64,000 nt of DNA from Leptasterias polaris (Eukaryota > Echinodermata > Asteroidea > Forcipulatida > Asteriidae), in assembly GCA_037783415.1 (NCBI GenBank), contig JAZGTN010000008.1, forward strand, positions 2,303,501 to 2,367,500, in the 5' to 3' direction. Positions 45,340 to 57,149 of the stretch are shown here, one piece after another. Numbering within the stretch: position 1 is the stretch's first letter; each line of letters opens with the position of its first letter. Position numbers and translations under genes: made by a program. The notes beneath the pieces are model-generated. The model was not told where the DNA came from and made no database searches. It saw only the letters and a list, made by a program, of their open reading frames with translations.

Positions 45340-48300
45340 GGTAAGTTATTCCGTCTTTTAATCGTGTCAGACAGCAGGCAGGATGTTCTTCCTGCTTAAG
45401 TTTATTTTTCCATTTTGTTTTTGCCCTCAGAAAAATCAGCAAAACTGTTTTTTAAATTGTCTGAAAAATCTATAAAATCCTATAGTCCTTTTAATCCAAT
45501 AACAATTGTCCTACTTTTTTCTAAAGGCCAAATATCATGCCGGAGACAGGTATGGGTCCTCCCACAAAGTATACTCTTAACAAGTTCGCTCTGGGGTTTC
45601 TTAAATTGTTTTGATACCTTCCGCAGGTGCAATTTTCAAAGTTTTTTATTTGAGGAATTTTGTCGAAGTAAAATCCTGACTAAATGAAGTAAAATGCCAG
45701 AGCTAGGGCTAGATAGCTTAGTGTTTTCCTTGTGGTTTATTACTTGATATTTGAAACAAAAAGTCGCCTCCTCTTAGAACTTCCCAGAACTGACTTGCAC
45801 CCCAGAACAAAGTTATTGACAAAATAGGGAGACTGCCAACATAACGGCTAGATAGCTTCGTTGGTAAAGCCCCGGCACGTTAATACGGAGGTTGCGGGTT
45901 CAAATCCTGCTCTAGTACATTTAAATTTGTCTTTGTTCAACCCAAAATTTTAAAATATATTACCAGAGAGGTATATGGGTCTTCAAAGTATACTCATAAC
46001 CAGTTTGCTCTGGGCCTTTTAAAATTGTTTAGGTACCAGCCATAGATGCAATTTTTTCGGAAAAACAACGCTGGGTGCGATAAAGCATTATACAAATTGC
46101 GTATTATTGTTATTGGAATGTCCACCATGTTGTCTTATTGTCCTACGAAAGTGTAACGCTACGGAATCTTATCACTGATGTCATCTTTCTGTAGCAACGC
46201 GAGAGCTCTGCCATACTGGAGAATTATGTGCCTGATGGATAAGTACTAAGATAGCATACAATGTAGTAAGTGGCCAGCATGTCGTGGCCGAGCGGATAAG
46301 AACACCGGACTCAAGCTCTGGTGTTTCTGATCAGCAGGGTGTGTGTTTAAGGCCCGGTCGCGACACTTGGTCCTTAAGCAGGACACTTAACCATTATTAC
46401 TGGGTCCGTCGGATGGGACGAGAAGCCGTTGGTCCCGTGTGTTGTGTAATGCATAAAAGAACCCAGGGCACTCTTAGTTAAGAAAAGGGGTTCGCCCTGG
46501 TGTTCCTGGTTTGATCGGCAGCATACTGCGCCACAGCACCATGTGTAAACCACTATACATGGTGCTATAAAGGAAAAAGGTCTCATACTTCAACAACGTA
46601 GCTCCACATACATGTTGCTTGAACAAATACTGAGCGCTTTGATACGCCCCTAGGGGTGTGATAAAGCACTGTACAAGAACCGAGTATTATTATTATTGTA
46701 CGTACTCCAACATGCGAGCGATAAAATGGTGGCGTCATCTGAGAAGGGTTTACACTGTAGACCAATTCATCTTGTGTCATTTGCATATCTCCTGTAACAT
46801 CTGTTTGTGCTGTTACTAGGTCTACGTATAACACGCACTGCATGCAGGTTTAATCTCAGGTCATGCTGGTGCTTTGTAAAGTCACGTCAACAATATTGGT
46901 CAAAGATACCTTGCAGGAAAAAAATACAGAGCGCTTTGAGGGGTGTGATAAAGCGCTAAGAACCCAGTATTATTATTATCATTATTAAAGATACCTGTGA
47001 TGTGTAAAAATTGAACACTGGGTGCAGTAGAACATTATGATGCTGCCACCATTTTGGTCATGTTCCTTGTATCCAATATCAGCAATGAATAATAACCTTA
47101 AATGTACAAAAGGAACCAGACTATTTCTCTTTCCAGCCTCGGTTTGGTTACGTTGATCTATTTGGGATAAAATCAAGATGGCTGGCCATGATAGAGGTCT
47201 ATAGACCTTTCCATTGTTGATAAACAAAGTGCGCCGGTTGGCATGGACAACCGAATGTTAGCAAAACATTCAATCGTGTTAAAAAATGTTGTGACAAAAT
47301 TCAACATTTTCTGTAAAGATTCATGAACTGAAATACCTTCCATGATTGGTTGAATTAATTCCAACAAATTCAACACTATTTTTGAATATTTGTGTAACAT
47401 TGCTACAAAGTATGGCTATCCGTTTTTGATTTGCACTTATGAATTTCCATAGTTTTTCAAACTCGGTTGGCAAAAACTTGGGCTGTGACGTTGCGATACA
47501 TGTACATGTAGTCAGGTCTGTATATAATTATGGAATAGTGCCAACCCAGTAATGGCTGATCGATGTTTCGTTACGCCCCTAAATATGACCCATATCCATA
47601 ACAACCAAATGCAACAGAACTACCAAGTTTAACTTGCCATTTAAATTCTAGAACAAAATACCTTAATAGGAAGTACTTTTAACTTTACTCTTTAAAATTT
47701 GTGACCAAATGATGTTAAATTCATGTTTTATCATTATTTGATCATTGTTTCTTACTGTGGTGTTACTGCTAACTGAAAACAAATACTTAACCAGATCCAT
47801 TGAACAACTAAAATGGTTTTAGTATGCTGAGAAAAAAGTAAAAAATGCCACGTCAAAAATGTCCCGTCAGTCACGTCCCGTCAGTCACGATTTTGACAAG
47901 CCCAGCACAGGAATTCTCAGCTTTGTGACTTCTGAATATAATGTTTTCTGATTGTTTATGAACCAATTATTAATTTTGACAACATTTTACAATAGATCTC
48001 ACTTGAGAACAGATAGCTTTTTACAATAATCTACAAATTCTGTAAATTGAGTGTCTTTTGCGTCCTGTCAGTCACGCTAATTTCAAATTGCAACCATACA
48101 GCCAATGAATCATTTGGTTTCAACCTGTGTTTTCATAATTAAAATATGACATGTTCTCTTTGATTTAAAGAATAACTTTTTTAGCTATGCCATGCAGATT
48201 TTTTTCTGCAGGCTTTTCAGAAAAATGAGTCACTCGAAGTTGTCCCGTCAGTCATGCTGGAGTTAGCCAATAATTACAAGCTTAAGGGTCAGCAACGAGG

Positions 48301-51300
48301 GAATTCTGATCAGAGGATTTAACAATCTATTACTAATTACACGGATCCATGTCCTTAACAACTAACCGTCTGCCTTCTAATGAAGCAAGGCTTCTGAGTT
48401 ATTGTTCCTGTGTGTTAACGGACTACGAAGCGGGTCCCGTTGAAGTTTCCCTCACAAGAGCACATTCCTTCAGCGATGTCACAGTGAATAGGAAGACACT
48501 TTTTTGCAAAGGCAAGAGCATGCAATAGATCAATAAAGTAGAGACAGTAAGAGTGTGTGTGTTTTCTTGGATGGGACATGCAGCTCTTTTCAAAGCAAAA
48601 AAACAAATAAAACACAAAAAATAAACCAAACTTGAAACAGACTGACAAAAGTACAAGATGGGTGAAATATAAAAGTACAGTACACCAAGAGGAATAAGTG
48701 TGACCTGTTCCCACGAAACCCGGACAAAGTAGCAAAAAACTAAAATTGAGTTTATGGTATTTTCACATTGTCCTGTAATTCAGCTTTCCAATGGTATATA
48801 GATTGTATTGTTTATCCCTCCCGATGGCCCCATGAGAGGGGATTCAGACCCGAGCAATGCCGACCCACAACATTTTTATTTCGAGTAAACCAGTTGTTTG
48901 TGAACAGGAAAAAAATCCACACGCGAATAGTACACGCAGCAGCGCACTCAACAAGGTCATTTCAAATAACCATGGTAACCACCTTGTTCCTATTGTTGGA
49001 TTCATTTGAAATTTGGCACACATAAAGAACTAAACATGACAAATATGTTCAGAAAGTTTGAAAAATTTGTATTAGAATTTTCAAAAGTTATGGCAGTTAA
49101 CCTTTGACTGAAAATTTGTACTTGTACAACAAAAACATGTGGACTTTTAAGTTTTAGTTTTAAAATACACGCACATAGTATCTGTATTAAAACTGGTCAA
49201 ATTTTGCTTATTAATATTTATGTACCTCCTCATGTCGGAATGGCAGTGCTGTGGCATTATGATCACATAAGAGGTTTACTAAAACAGTCTTTGAATGACT
49301 AATAAACACGTCAAGCCAAGTAAGAAGTACGAGTGCTTCGTTCGTTCAACGCGGTCAGAGTCAACGGTGCAGACTCCCTGATGGCCGATGATGCTTCCTT
49401 TTCCCCCGGCGAATCGGTCTCGTTTCATGACATTTCCGTCATAAAATATCACAATAATGATTTAACAATGTACACAAATACTAATAATTCGGATATCATG
49501 GGTACAAACTTAATAAAAATGCCTAAAATGATGTCAAACACTGGCTTCTGAACATAAAATTTCTCTCGTTACACGTCGAAAGAAGGGACGACGTGCATTG
49601 ACTCGTAACGACATAGTCTGGTTCCCGTTATTGGTGTGCAAACTGTGCTAATAATTTACATGTACGTTCAGGGATCAAGACGGCGCAACCAATCACGTGG
49701 TATGCATTGGCGAATCATATTTCCCGTATGAGATGATCACGGCAACAAGGAAATAAGCGTTTACATGTTTTAGCTCTGTAAGAATCACTGTTATTGGCTT
49801 ACTGTGACGTCATTGACAAATTTTATGAATGAAAATAGAATCTGCAGGCGGCAAGCTTTACGATGATACCACTTTTCAATGGGGGGGATTTATACTCTAC
49901 TTGGGAAAACGGGCTATTTACGGGTACTTTTTGCAGTAATTTGCTTCGTTTTGTTTCAGTCATCACTTTTTGTTTATCAATTTCATTCCAAAATTAGGTG
50001 AAAAAAGGTAGTTTACTTGATCATATTTATAATTTTGTTGAAGTAAAATGATAGATGAATATGTAAAACGTAAGATTATCCCATGTTTTTTTTTTGGACG
50101 AATCCAGCCTAAAATGCTTTGGACGCCGTTTACTCGAAATGAATGGATGCGACTTTGTCCGGGTTTCGTGGGAACAGGTCACGATGTTGTGGTATGCTGT
50201 GTTAAAAAAATTAGTTAATTTGTTATGACCAGTTTTGTGGTAATACCTATTTCTAGCTTTACATCAAATAGATTTTGGGTAGAAAGCAGTGCTGCCATTT
50301 GTCATATTACATGAAGTTGTGTACCTGAAGTGAAGTGACCTGAATGCTTTGAAAACATCTTTTTATCTGTTAGTTTTAAATATGACTCTCTAATTCATAT
50401 TTTGAAAGTCCTGCTCTCATTTTTCTTTACTGACCATACATGTACATATGCACATATGTAGCCTCTTGTTCCCCTAACCCAGCAAAGCTTTCGGTTTCTG
50501 GTCCCAGTCTCAGTCTCGGTGTTGAAGTTTAATGTCACCCTTTGGTCCAGGACTCGGACTTCAGGTCCCAGTCTCAGTCTTTGTCTAAGACTTGACCTTC
50601 CAGGTTCCGATCACAGCCCCAGTGTTAGTCTTGGACTTCCAGGTCCCTACTCTTTCTGGATCCTGGCCATGGTCGCAGTGTTTGTTTTCCAGTTCTTGCT
50701 CTTTATTTTCCAGTTCCTGGTCTTTGTCTAAGTGTTGGACTTCCAGGTCTCGGTCTTGGTCTCAGACTTACAGGACCCGGTCTCGGTCTTCCAGGTCCCG
50801 GTCTTGGTCTCAGTGTCGGACTTTCAGGTCTTTTTGGTCTTGGTCTCAGACTTACAGATCCTAGTTAGGGTCTTCCGGGCCCTGGTCTCAGTCTCGGTGT
50901 TGGACTTCCAGGTTCCAGTCTCAGTCGTCCAGGTCCTGGTCCTGGTCTTGGTCTCAGTGAGGAACTTTCAGGTCTCGGTCGTGGTTGCAGTTCCAAGTCT
51001 TGAGTAAAACACTGTTAGGAGGGGTATTGGGGTGAACCAATGTTTCTCTGGAGCGTTGGCACTGTTACAATGTACAAGCTTTATAATCAATGAGCCGGTA
51101 CAGACTGAAACTAGATTCATTATAAATTCAATACTGGGAGTAATTCGTACGAGGCATGCACCATCCTAACGGTAATGCTAACAAAACATACTATGTACAT
51201 GTAGTTCCCAACTATTATTTGATGTGTTGTGGCCGAGCTGTGTAGCACATCAGACTCAAGTTGTGATGGATTAGTCATCGGAATATGGGTTCAAATCCCA

Positions 51301-54300
51301 GTCCTGACACTTGTGTCCTTGAGCAAGACACTTGGCCATAAATTGACTTCTCTTAACCAAGGTGTATAAAATGGTCACCTGTGAGGGCTCCATTATGTTG
51401 GATTAACCCCTAAATAAAACCAGTTTGAGGTTGCATGCTTCCCAGGGAGTTGAGAAAGTTTGTGGATTGTTTGAAGTCGATGAACAGGTATAATGTTGTA
51501 AAGCACGTTTTAGTGCGATATAAAAGAACTCTGTGCTGTTTACCACTAGGGCCTATTACTACTTTTATCATCACAGATAAAATGTTGTCTAAAATGTTGT
51601 CTAAAAAGTCATGTCTGAGGACAAATTACTGATAGTTAGTAAAAAACCAATTAAGCCCTTGCTCGTTGTAAACAGTCCATTTGTCTGATCAATGCAGGAG
51701 TGGGTTTTCCTGTTTTATGGAGAGGTGGTAATGCATCGTTGATTACATGTAGCTCGTTACTCACTGTAATAATCAAAGTACTACTAATTACCAGGTGGTG
51801 CTATTCAAAGCTCGCATTTCCAGGAGAGTCATTTGGGAGGGAAGGCCACCTTTTTTTTTCAGTGAAGGACACCAATATGCAAATAAGAAAAAAAGAAAAA
51901 AAGAGGTATTAACCCTCACTCACTTTACACAAGCTGGCTCCACTGATTACCAAAAAATTTTCTCCTCTAAAAATAAAATAAACTTGGGGACGCCTGCATT
52001 TTTAATGCCTAGTTTTGTTTTTAGGCCTTGTTTATTTTGGTCACCAACGCAATAAAAATAGAGCCGATTTAATTGGCCCGGACTGTGAAAGCCTTGCTAA
52101 ATGAAATCTTCTGTAATCTTCTTGGTAAATTCTATTAACCTATGTACATGTACACAAATTCTTGATACCTGTAGGACTTTTTTATACAGTTTTAATTTTC
52201 AAATACAAATAATTTATTAAAATTAACATCAAAACAAAATTAAAACTACAGACGTCCACATTTATGCAACCATTTAATGATATCATGAATGTCATGTGGG
52301 CAAAATTCTTAACTATTCATACATGTAAGTAATCAGGAACGGAGGGTAAGTCTTATTCACTGGTTTTCTTCATTGATTTGTTAGATTTATTTCACTTTCA
52401 TCAAGGTTAATTCTACTTACCCAGTCAATATGGTTGGGACCAACTTGGTCCCTGAAGTTCAAATACCCGCTAGAGACTTACAAGGTCTCTACAAAGTCAG
52501 AATATTGGGCCAGTTCAATTGCCCCGGGGCACTGCTAAATGTAGGTTTAACACTATAGGGCATGTAGGGAGTGGGTTATATTTATTTATTTATTTATGTA
52601 TCATTCAAGCTTTAAAAAAAACCTAATGAGAAAAAACAGTCAGACCAAGAATAACAAAAAACGGAGGAATATGTACAAATATATAAAAGAAACCAGCAGC
52701 CTAGGGACTGCCCAAAAGTGAATTAAATCACTATCTACATGTATTTGGAAAAGAGCATTCCCCGGTGAGGAGATATCACACAGTTCTTAGCTAGTATGCC
52801 AAGGGGTAGCGGTTAGAAAAATTCACCCCAAAACAAAATCCCTAGTTATTTCTGCATTATCAATCAATGATGTCAGCATGCCTAAATTGGCTCACTAAAT
52901 GTTAACTACACAATCCAGACCACTCAAGGCTGTCCTGATCAATAACACCATCCCTGAGATTAGCTCGTAAGCCAATCAAGCCAGCAAATTACTTTTCTGA
53001 ACCCAGTGATTAAAATCCGAAATTGTCTTTAAGGCCATCAGCTGAGTAAACGGTGGTTTGTTGGAAGAGGAGAACGGAATCGATGGAGCGACACGTCCGC
53101 GGAATTGTCTCCGAATGTAAGCAATCAAGAAACAATGTCGGCATCTCGATGTTGCCCACAGTGTGTTTATCGAATCCCTGTGAAAGGTCAACTGTAACAA
53201 ATTAGAAATCTGACCTTGGCCTTAAGTTGGATTGAATTGCTCAAAGGTAGAGGTTTTTTAAATATTTTGTAGTCTCGTCTGATGAATGGTTTGAAAAGAG
53301 CAAAGTGGTGAAATCATCTGACCTAGTTTCTGGTATAGTGTGCTTTTCAAGATGAATTAGGTTTTGTCAAGACTGTTTACTTGTTCCTGGTCAGTTTTGT
53401 TGTTGTGGGTGCATGTCACTGAATCTTCTACTACTATGGAGCAAGTGTTTGGACTAACTGTAGACTAGCAATCTCAGTAGGTTGAATGATTCTGTCTTTT
53501 TTTTAATGATCCTATAGACCATGTTACATGTAGAGTGACTGTGTACATTCCAGGTCCTTTCTAGGCAGGCAAGATAATACACTGGTCACATGGGAAATGT
53601 TACCTTTTGTCTCATAACTTCCACATAAATTCAGGAGTTGTAAAAATAACAGTTGTACAAGTTTGAAGATGTACCCCTTTTCTTCATAAAATATAAAATA
53701 AGTTGATAAAAAACAGACAGTGCAATCTCCATAAAGTATAAGATTTGAGAATGAGCTGTGTACAAATCATGCCTACAGGAGGTCCAGGGTTCGATTTCAC
53801 AAAACATTAAGATTCGTCATAAGCTGAGTTGTCAGTGGGTTTACCATTGTCATTTCTTCCTTCAGATGGGATGTACACATGTACATGTACATGTAAAGCT
53901 AGTGATCCTGTGTGTTGTCAGGTTGTGAAATGCATGTTATCATGTAGAACCCAGTTCACTTATTGTTAAAGAATAGGGGTTCACCGCCGCTGATTTCTGG
54001 TACGGTTGGCTGCATATTGCGCCACAGCACCTTGTAAACCGTTACATTGTGCTATAAGGTGTAAATAAATGGGCCTTATGTTTTGAACACGTCTCAGCAA
54101 ACCTCCTACATGTATAAAAAAGAAGGAGCGCTTTGAGACACCTTGGTTTGATAAAGTGCTATTATTATAAGAAATGTGTATTATTTATTGTTATTAAAAA
54201 CTAACTATTATTTCAAGAATGACATTAAATGAGCTTCTAGAGTAATTTTGAATTAAATTACTGATGAACTTGGTTTGACCTGCGTAGGAAAAACATTCCA

Positions 54301-55585
54301 AGATGTGGAGCAGTAACTGAAAAAGTAGACTTTAGTAAGGTTTGTGTTATGAGCAAAAGCAAATTAGAGAGACACTGACATTAGCCACTAAGCCAAGTCA
54401 CTTAAGCCGTGTTCGCATTGGACTTATTTTGGGTAAACTAACCGAGCAAATGGGAAACTTAACCATTTTAAGTCCAATGCGAACAGCCCAGGATGTTTCT
54501 CTCCCAGGTATCTACCCGACCCGAATGGGTAGTTTAACCAACCCACCTCTGCCCGGTTAAATTGACCAGGTCAGTTTAATTGAGCCGAATAGTCCAATGC
54601 GAACGTGATCTGGGTAAAAGCCGTCCCGGTAAAAAGCCATATCCGGTCCCTCGACCCGCCGCCACGTGATCGTGAGGTGACACGTACACGCACATGTGCT
54701 TACACGGAAGCTCGGTTGCACTCATTGCATTCTCGCTGTCATGCACTCCGGTCAAAGGTCACTGGCGACGATAGCGCCATCTTGGGTTTGTCTTAAGTTA
54801 GTCAGTTAGTTTCTACCGGTCGTGTCAGTTAGTTTACCCACGTCATTAATCCAAGTGCGGACGCTGGTACATGTAAGTTTCACCTTTTAGAATGTTAACC
54901 ACGGTCTCGGTAAAACATTAATCCAATGCGAACACGGCTTTGAGTGTTATAAGAGGTATGATTGGTAGAGTCTTATATACATGTAGAGCACATATCTGCC
55001 AATAAGGTGCATACGTACTCAAGGTGCTAGAACAAAGTGGAACATCTAAGACAGGTTTTTGAGTTTTTGTATGTTTCTTTGTGACCAAACTACATGTACT
55101 ACATGTATGTAGCACCTTATAAGGGTTTACAAAGTGCTGCGGCACACTCGGCAGCCACTGCCAGAAACACAGGGTTAAACACATTCTCTTAGCAATAAGT
55201 GTAACTGGGTTATTTTACTTGTTCTACAGAACACACATACCCTACGGCTTTACGTCCCTTCCGATAGATGAAGCATTAATGGTTTTAAAGTGTCTTGCTT
55301 AAGGACTCAAGTGTCAAGACTGGAACTCAAACTAACACTCTGCTGAACAGAAACACCAGAGCTTGAATCCATTGCCCTTGACCACAACATGGAAATATTG
55401 TAATTGTTTGACGTAGTAATGTTGTTGACAACTGGCTGATGTCTCCATTATTTCCCCCCCCCTCTGTACAGGCAGTACCAGCCTGTGATGCCATGAATGG
55501 TTGTCTCCATTGCCTAGCTCAGGAGTATAACCACATCAAGTTTTGCTGCATACATGCGTCAGACGTCAACCTCAGCCAGAACTTT
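45230..55585 (+). CDS. PDCL: Phosducin-like protein gene, two internal exons
   Basis: Phosducin-like proteins are cytosolic thioredoxin-fold co-chaperones that work with the CCT chaperonin in assembling G-protein beta-gamma dimers. Exons 45230-45339 and 55472-55585 join to give FGKVICELF, then ENFVDAIDKENQSVAVIIHI and AVPACDAMNGCLHCLAQEYN, HIKFCCIHAS. This is the start of the thioredoxin-like domain of the PDC/PDCL1 subgroup, including the characteristic C-AMNGC segment. The 10.1-kb intron is filled with SINEs and MITEs. Upstream N-terminal and downstream C-terminal exons were not found in the window. Exon 1 needs one more base in an A-run to stay in frame. PDCL versus a related paralogue cannot be settled from 75 residues. 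Confidence 0.75.
45800..45940 (+). mobile_element. tRNA-derived SINE, gctagatagc family
   Basis: Best-preserved member: A-box region ggctagatagcttcgttgg and a B box gggttcaaatcctgc, followed by ctctagtacatttaaa. Upstream has aacaaagttattgacaaaat as in the other copies. Confidence 0.6.
46277..46700 (+). mobile_element. SINE (tRNA-Leu-like head, alternative body)
   Basis: The head gtcgtggccgagcggataag is followed by cgacacttggtccttaagca and a longer body with catactgcgccacagcacca. The end is gagcgctttgatacgcccc and (att)n. The body matches 53840-54190, which distinguishes this subfamily from 29767 and 51224. It lies inside the phosducin-like intron. Confidence 0.65.
46920..46985 (+). repeat. 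SINE 3' tail fragment
   Basis: The sequence agagcgctttgaggggtgtg, then ataaagcgctaagaaccc and (att)n, is the tail of the 46277 subfamily. Confidence 0.6.
47226..47496. repeat. Dispersed repeat, copy 2 (gtgcgccggttgg family)
   Basis: Direct copy of 41337-41580 with an additional acattcaatcgtgttaaaaa-type segment. Confidence 0.75.
47865..48260. repeat. Recurring cccgtcagtcacg motif
   Basis: The motif gtcccgtcagtcacg appears twice in tandem near 47865-47890. Variants follow near 48061 (cctgtcagtcacg) and 48242 (cccgtcagtcatg). It may be the internal signature of an old repeat. No ends recognised. Confidence 0.45.
48700..50182. mobile_element. Inverted-repeat element, 1.48 kb
   Basis: A perfect inverted repeat of about 31 bases, starting gtgacctgttcccacgaaac at the left and complemented at 50152-50182, encloses 1.4 kb. 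A weaker inner pair (tcgagtaaac near 48882, gtttactcga near 50131) continues the symmetry. No transposase-like frame was recognised. Target duplication unclear. Confidence 0.65.
50495..51005. repeat. Imperfect minisatellite rich in caggtc/ggtctc
   Basis: Repetition of units around 18 bases such as cttggacttccaggtcccgg with much variation. The valine/serine-rich frames here are artefacts. Confidence 0.75.
51224..51535 (+). mobile_element. SINE (tRNA-Leu-like family)
   Basis: The head gtgttgtggccgagctgtg and a B box in gggttcaaatccca are followed by gacacttgtgtccttgagca, cccagggagttgagaaagt and a gcgatataaaag tail. Same subfamily as the split SINE at 19370. Confidence 0.7.
51640..53830. other. 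Intron of phosducin-like gene; nothing further recognised
   Basis: Contains an A/T-rich (ttta)n run near 52575-52595 with a following retroposon-like tail, and otherwise only short frames. Confidence 0.45.
53840..54190 (+). mobile_element. SINE body without head
   Basis: Shares tattgcgccacagcacctt, gagcgctttgagacacc and the (att)n tail with 46277-46700. Confidence 0.55.
54404..54940. mobile_element. Inverted-repeat MITE, 537 bp
   Basis: The left end aagccgtgttcgcattggac and the right end gtccaatgcgaacacggctt type are inverted, with ccaatgcgaac repeated internally (54474, 54594). No transposase. The target duplication could not be read with confidence. Confidence 0.75.
55283..55392 (-). mobile_element. 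SINE 5' fragment, minus strand
   Basis: Complement shows tgttgtggtcaagggcaatg, agctctggtgtttctg and gacacttgagtccttaagca, the head and early body of the 46277 subfamily. It ends about 80 bases upstream of the phosducin-like exon. Confidence 0.6.
55472..55585 (+). CDS. PDCL: Phosducin-like exon (second of two seen)
   Basis: This 38-codon block (phase 0) between ctctgtacag and gtgagt reads AVPACDAMNGCLHCLAQEYN, then HIKFCCIHASDVNLSQNF. It matches the alpha-1/beta-2 part of the phosducin thioredoxin-like fold. Undamaged. The next exon, which should carry the LPALLVYKGG-type motif, was not found before the window end. Confidence 0.85.
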
Positions 55586-56639
55586 GTGAGTATTAAAGTC
55601 AAATTTTACCTTTGGTTTTTGGAGCAGTTCGGTTGTCTTAATCCTGTATAAATGTAGATACAATAAACTAACCTTTGATAATTTCATTTCAAAAGGTGGT
55701 AATGTTTTTAAGATATCGTCGAAAATCTGGAACAGTTGTGTCCACGCAGGAAGAATAATCCGTAATAGGAATACACAATCTGAGAAACGTTTCATGCATG
55801 AAGCGTTTTTCAGATTGAAATGTGTTTGAATCCCGGCCTCTCTCTAAAACCACATTTGTTTGAAGGGAATTGTTTCTCAAAATGTTAAACATTATCAACA
55901 GCCGCAGTGCTTCTTACCAAGTAAGTTGTTATGGTCATGTTTTTGGGGAAGTACATGTAATTAAGGAAAGTAAAGCTTGTCGTGACATCATACTGTATGT
56001 GAAATCTCTGTATGAGTTGTAGCTTGGTTCTGCTCTCTCCTGAAGATGGTCAGAGCATAGAGATTGAAACGTGGAGTTGTTACACCAGTGGTTCTTTTCA
56101 CTTTTCAGAACCACCACATCTCAAAGAAAGATTTAATATGCTTCAAGAAGTTACCACAAACCTTTAACTAGGCTTGTGAGTGTTACAATTTGTTGTAACC
56201 ACCAAAATTCCATACCACCCCCTTCCTCCCCCCCCCCCCAATTGTTTTATATTTATTTTTAAAACCCACAGTGACTGCATTTAAACAAATACAAGTACAA
56301 GTACATGTACACATGTACATGTATCTCTGCCCAGGCCGTATTCTTCTTGTTTATCCTCCAATCTAAATCAAATCATACCTTTGGAAATCACCAATAATAT
56401 CTGTAATTTCTTACACTGTTACAGATTACAATCAAATTCATGTACAATTAAAACTCCTTTTAATAATGTGTGAAAAACGCGGCCAAAGCACAACGAAAGT
56501 AAGCATGGTTGCTGTCGCTGTATACATTATTGTGCGTAAAATGCATTATGGTCCGTATTACACTTTGAGAAACTAAATCACTATGAATACTTTTGACCCC
56601 TATGCCCTTTCACATTTGACCTGTGTGGTCACCCTTACA

Positions 56640-57140
56640 AAAATGTCCTGTGGTATTACCACATAAAATTACCACACAAATTACCACACAAATTACCACA
56701 GGAACATTCCTGTGGTATTCCTGTGGTTTTTTGGGACATTACCACAGGACAGTTACCACAGGATTACCACACGCCAGTTACCACAGGAATACCACACGCC
56801 AGTTACCACAGGAATACCACACGCCAGTTACCACAGGAATACCACACACCAGTTACCACAGGAATACCACAGGCCAGTTACCACAGGAATACCACAGGCC
56901 AGTTACCACAGGAATACCACAGGCCAGTTACCACAGGAATACCACAGGCCAGTTACCACAGGAATACCACATGCCAGTTACCACAGGAATACCACAGGAA
57001 TTACCACAGGAACATTCCTGTGGTATTCCTGTGGTTTTTGGGGACATTACCACAGGAATACCACATGCCAGTTACCACAGGAATACCACACGCCAGTTAC
57101 CACAGGAATACCACACGCCACTTACCACAAGGATAACCAC
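56640..57140. repeat. 25-bp minisatellite in left part of third foldback
   Basis: About a dozen units of accacaggaataccacacgc plus cagtt, with atgcc and aggcc variants. The run is interrupted by a repeated hairpin segment (ggaacattcctgtggtattc) near 56700 and 57005. The three long histidine/tyrosine-rich frames are by-products. Confidence 0.9.
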
Positions 57141-57149
57141 ACTGCAGTT

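Noticed and set aside
48415..48735. 106-residue minus-strand frame ending with a cysteine-rich segment
   Set aside because: The upstream part is hydrophobic low-complexity and runs into a transposon end; a small 3' exon is possible but not supportable.
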